Source: Methylococcaceae bacterium | GTDB lineage: Bacteria; Pseudomonadota; Gammaproteobacteria; Methylococcales; Methylomonadaceae | Reading direction: 5' to 3' | DNA length: 64,000 nt | Assembly (NCBI GenBank): GCA_030693065.1 | Contig: JAUYBL010000013.1 | Coordinates: 62,001 to 126,000 of the forward strand | Shown: one piece after another, positions 62,684-64,000 of the stretch | Layout of the letters: each line of letters starts with the position of its first letter | Numbering within the stretch: position 1 is the stretch's first letter | Program-made: the position numbers and the translations under genes | The notes under the pieces: model-generated | Told to the model about the DNA's origin: nothing | The model's database searches: none | Seen by the model: the letters and a program-made list of their open reading frames with translations, nothing else

Positions 62684-64000
62684 TTACATCATGCCGCCCA
62701 TTCCACCCATGCCTCCCATGCCGCCGTGTGGATCAGAGAAGCCAGCGCCTTTTTCATCGCTTGGTGCATCAGCAATCATCACTTCAGTAGTCAGCAATAA
62801 ACCAGCAACTGATGCAGCGTTTTGCAATGCTGTGCGAGTTACTTTGGCAGGATCAAGAATACCGAATTCGATCATGTCGCCGTAAACACCAGTTGCTGCG
62901 TTGTAACCGTAGTTACCAGTGCCTTTAACCACTTCGTTGAATACTACTGAAGGCTCATCGCCTGCATTAGCAACGATTTGACGCAGAGGCTCTTCGATTG
63001 CACGACGCAAGATGTTGATACCGACATTTTGGTCGTGATTGATACCTTCCAATCCTACCAAGGCAGACAATGCGCGAACCAAAGCAGTACCACCGCCAGC
63101 AACTACGCCTTCTTCAACAGCAGCGCGAGTTGAATGCAGCGCATCTTCTACGCGTGCTTTCTTTTCTTTCATTTCAATTTCAGTCGCCGCGCCGACTTTG
63201 ATTACGGCAACACCGCCAGCCAATTTGGCCAGACGTTCTTGCAGTTTTTCTTTGTCGTAGTCAGAAGTTGCTTCATCAGCTTGTGCGCGAATTTGCGCAA
63301 CGCGGCTTTTGATTTGCTCTTCAGAACCTGCACCGTCAATAAGAGTGGTGTTTTCTTTAGTGATTTGAACGCGTTTTGCAGTACCTAATTGCGCCAACTC
63401 AGCTTTTTCTAAGCTCAAGCCAACTTCTTCGGCAATAACGGTGCTGCCAGTTAATACAGCGATGTCTTCCAGGATCGCTTTACGACGATCACCAAAACCA
63501 GGTGCCTTAACAGCTGCAACTTTAACGATGCCGCGGATAGTATTAACAACCAAAGTTGCTAAGGCTTCGCCTTCAACATCTTCAGCAATAATCAGTAATG
63601 GACGACCAGACTTAGCAACGGCTTCCAGAACTGGTAATAATTCACGAATGTTGGAGATTTTCTTGTCGTAAATCAGGATCAACGGATTGTCGAGTTCGAC
63701 GCTCATGTTGTCTTGTTTGTTGATGAAGTACGGTGACAAGTAGCCACGGTCAAATTGCATACCTTCAACAACATCCAGTTGGTTATCAAGGCCTGAACCT
63801 TCTTCAACTGTGATAACGCCTTCTTTGCCAACTTTTTCCATCGCTTCTGCGATGATTTTGCCGACTGATACATCTGAGTTTGCAGAGATAGTACCAACTT
63901 GAGCGATAGCTTTGTTGTCTGTGCAAGGCGTTGCAGAAGCCACAATCGCTTCAACTACTTTAGTCACAGCCAAATCAATGCCGCGCTTTAAGTCCATTGG
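62684..64000 (-). CDS. groL: Chaperonin GroEL (5' end outside the window)
   Basis: The C-terminal 438 residues of the 60-kDa chaperonin; the frame continues beyond the right edge (the PMDLKRG segment corresponds to about residue 113 of E. coli GroEL). Hallmarks: [51 protein letters not shown], the [13 protein letters not shown]-site loop, and the C-terminal GGM repeats ([13 protein letters not shown]). The groES gene, if present, lies upstream outside the window. Confidence 0.97.
   Translation of the reverse strand, partial: PMDLKRGIDLAVTKVVEAIVASATPCTDNKAIAQVGTISANSDVSVGKIIAEAMEKVGKEGVITVEEGSGLDNQLDVVEGMQFDRGYLSPYFINKQDNMSVELDNPLILIYDKKISNIRELLPVLEAVAKSGRPLLIIAEDVEGEALATLVVNTIRGIVKVAAVKAPGFGDRRKAILEDIAVLTGSTVIAEEVGLSLEKAELAQLGTAKRVQITKENTTLIDGAGSEEQIKSRVAQIRAQADEATSDYDKEKLQERLAKLAGGVAVIKVGAATEIEMKEKKARVEDALHSTRAAVEEGVVAGGGTALVRALSALVGLEGINHDQNVGINILRRAIEEPLRQIVANAGDEPSVVFNEVVKGTGNYGYNAATGVYGDMIEFGILDPAKVTRTALQNAASVAGLLLTTEVMIADAPSDEKGAGFSDPHGGMGGMGGMGGMM

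Overview
The window looks like a chromosomal segment of a gammaproteobacterium, most probably a type I methanotroph or close relative (Methylococcales-like). This rests on the flavour of the proteins, a VPxPA-type C-terminal sorting signal, the gene order and the dispersed palindromic repeats. No methane-oxidation gene is present here, so the lineage is an inference. Most of the window is dense housekeeping DNA. It is interrupted by one small integrated element at a tRNA-Ser gene and by a toxin-antitoxin patch bounded by palindromic repeats.

Layout. 1-7.9 kb: type IV pilus assembly genes pilM(partial)NOPQ, then aroK, aroB and a DamX-like SPOR protein. 8-12 kb: hemE, a DUF411 cysteine protein, and the CstA/YbdD-type uptake pair. 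12.2-13.3 kb: a surface-sorted VPxPA-CTERM protein with a sigma-54 promoter and two upstream palindromic boxes. 13.3-16.3 kb: glgP and trmL. 16.5-18.8 kb (minus): a BigR/SqrR-like persulfide-sensor regulator, a membrane rhodanese, secB and gpsA. 19-23.2 kb: gpmI, envC and ctpA.

23.37-28.04 kb is a cryptic integrative element. It has 72-bp direct repeats at both ends, a P4-type integrase next to tRNA-Ser(GGA), repeated 10-bp putative integrase arm sites, an AlpA-like regulator, a Rha-like regulator and a winged-helix protein. It also carries an iteron-like GTTCA cluster, a possible short RNA, and about 1.1 kb of tiny overlapping reading frames.

28.2-34.8 kb (minus): a GCS2-like ligase with an AstE/AspA-type M14 hydrolase, the ABC-F protein Uup, a CinA-like protein and an AEC transporter. 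34.9-37.5 kb: pyrF, a COG2836 membrane protein and a receiver-less sigma-54 activator. 37.5-45.7 kb (minus): the degP-lepA-lepB-DUF4845-rnc-era-recO-pdxJ-PP2C operon. 45.9-52.9 kb: nadB, a lipoprotein, a degenerate dynamin-like membrane protein with a membrane partner, trpS, a PilZ protein, queD, DUF1249 and a hidden 57-residue membrane protein. 53-58.5 kb (minus): an FNR-type oxygen sensor, sdhA/D/C (no sdhB adjacent), pyrD and thiO. 58.8-60.9 kb: an outer-membrane protein behind a perfect FNR box, yefM-yoeB, and a frameshifted Phd antitoxin. 61-64 kb: a prolyl iminopeptidase, ubiX and groL (partial).

Several parts connect. The FNR-type regulator has a matching perfect site upstream of the outer-membrane protein. 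The persulfide-sensor regulator sits with a rhodanese. The sigma-54 promoter of the VPxPA-CTERM gene matches the RpoN-dependent control described for this protein class. The best candidates for something not previously described are the microORF array and repeat architecture of the tRNA-Ser element, the pseudo-dynamin pair, and the GCS2/M14 pair.
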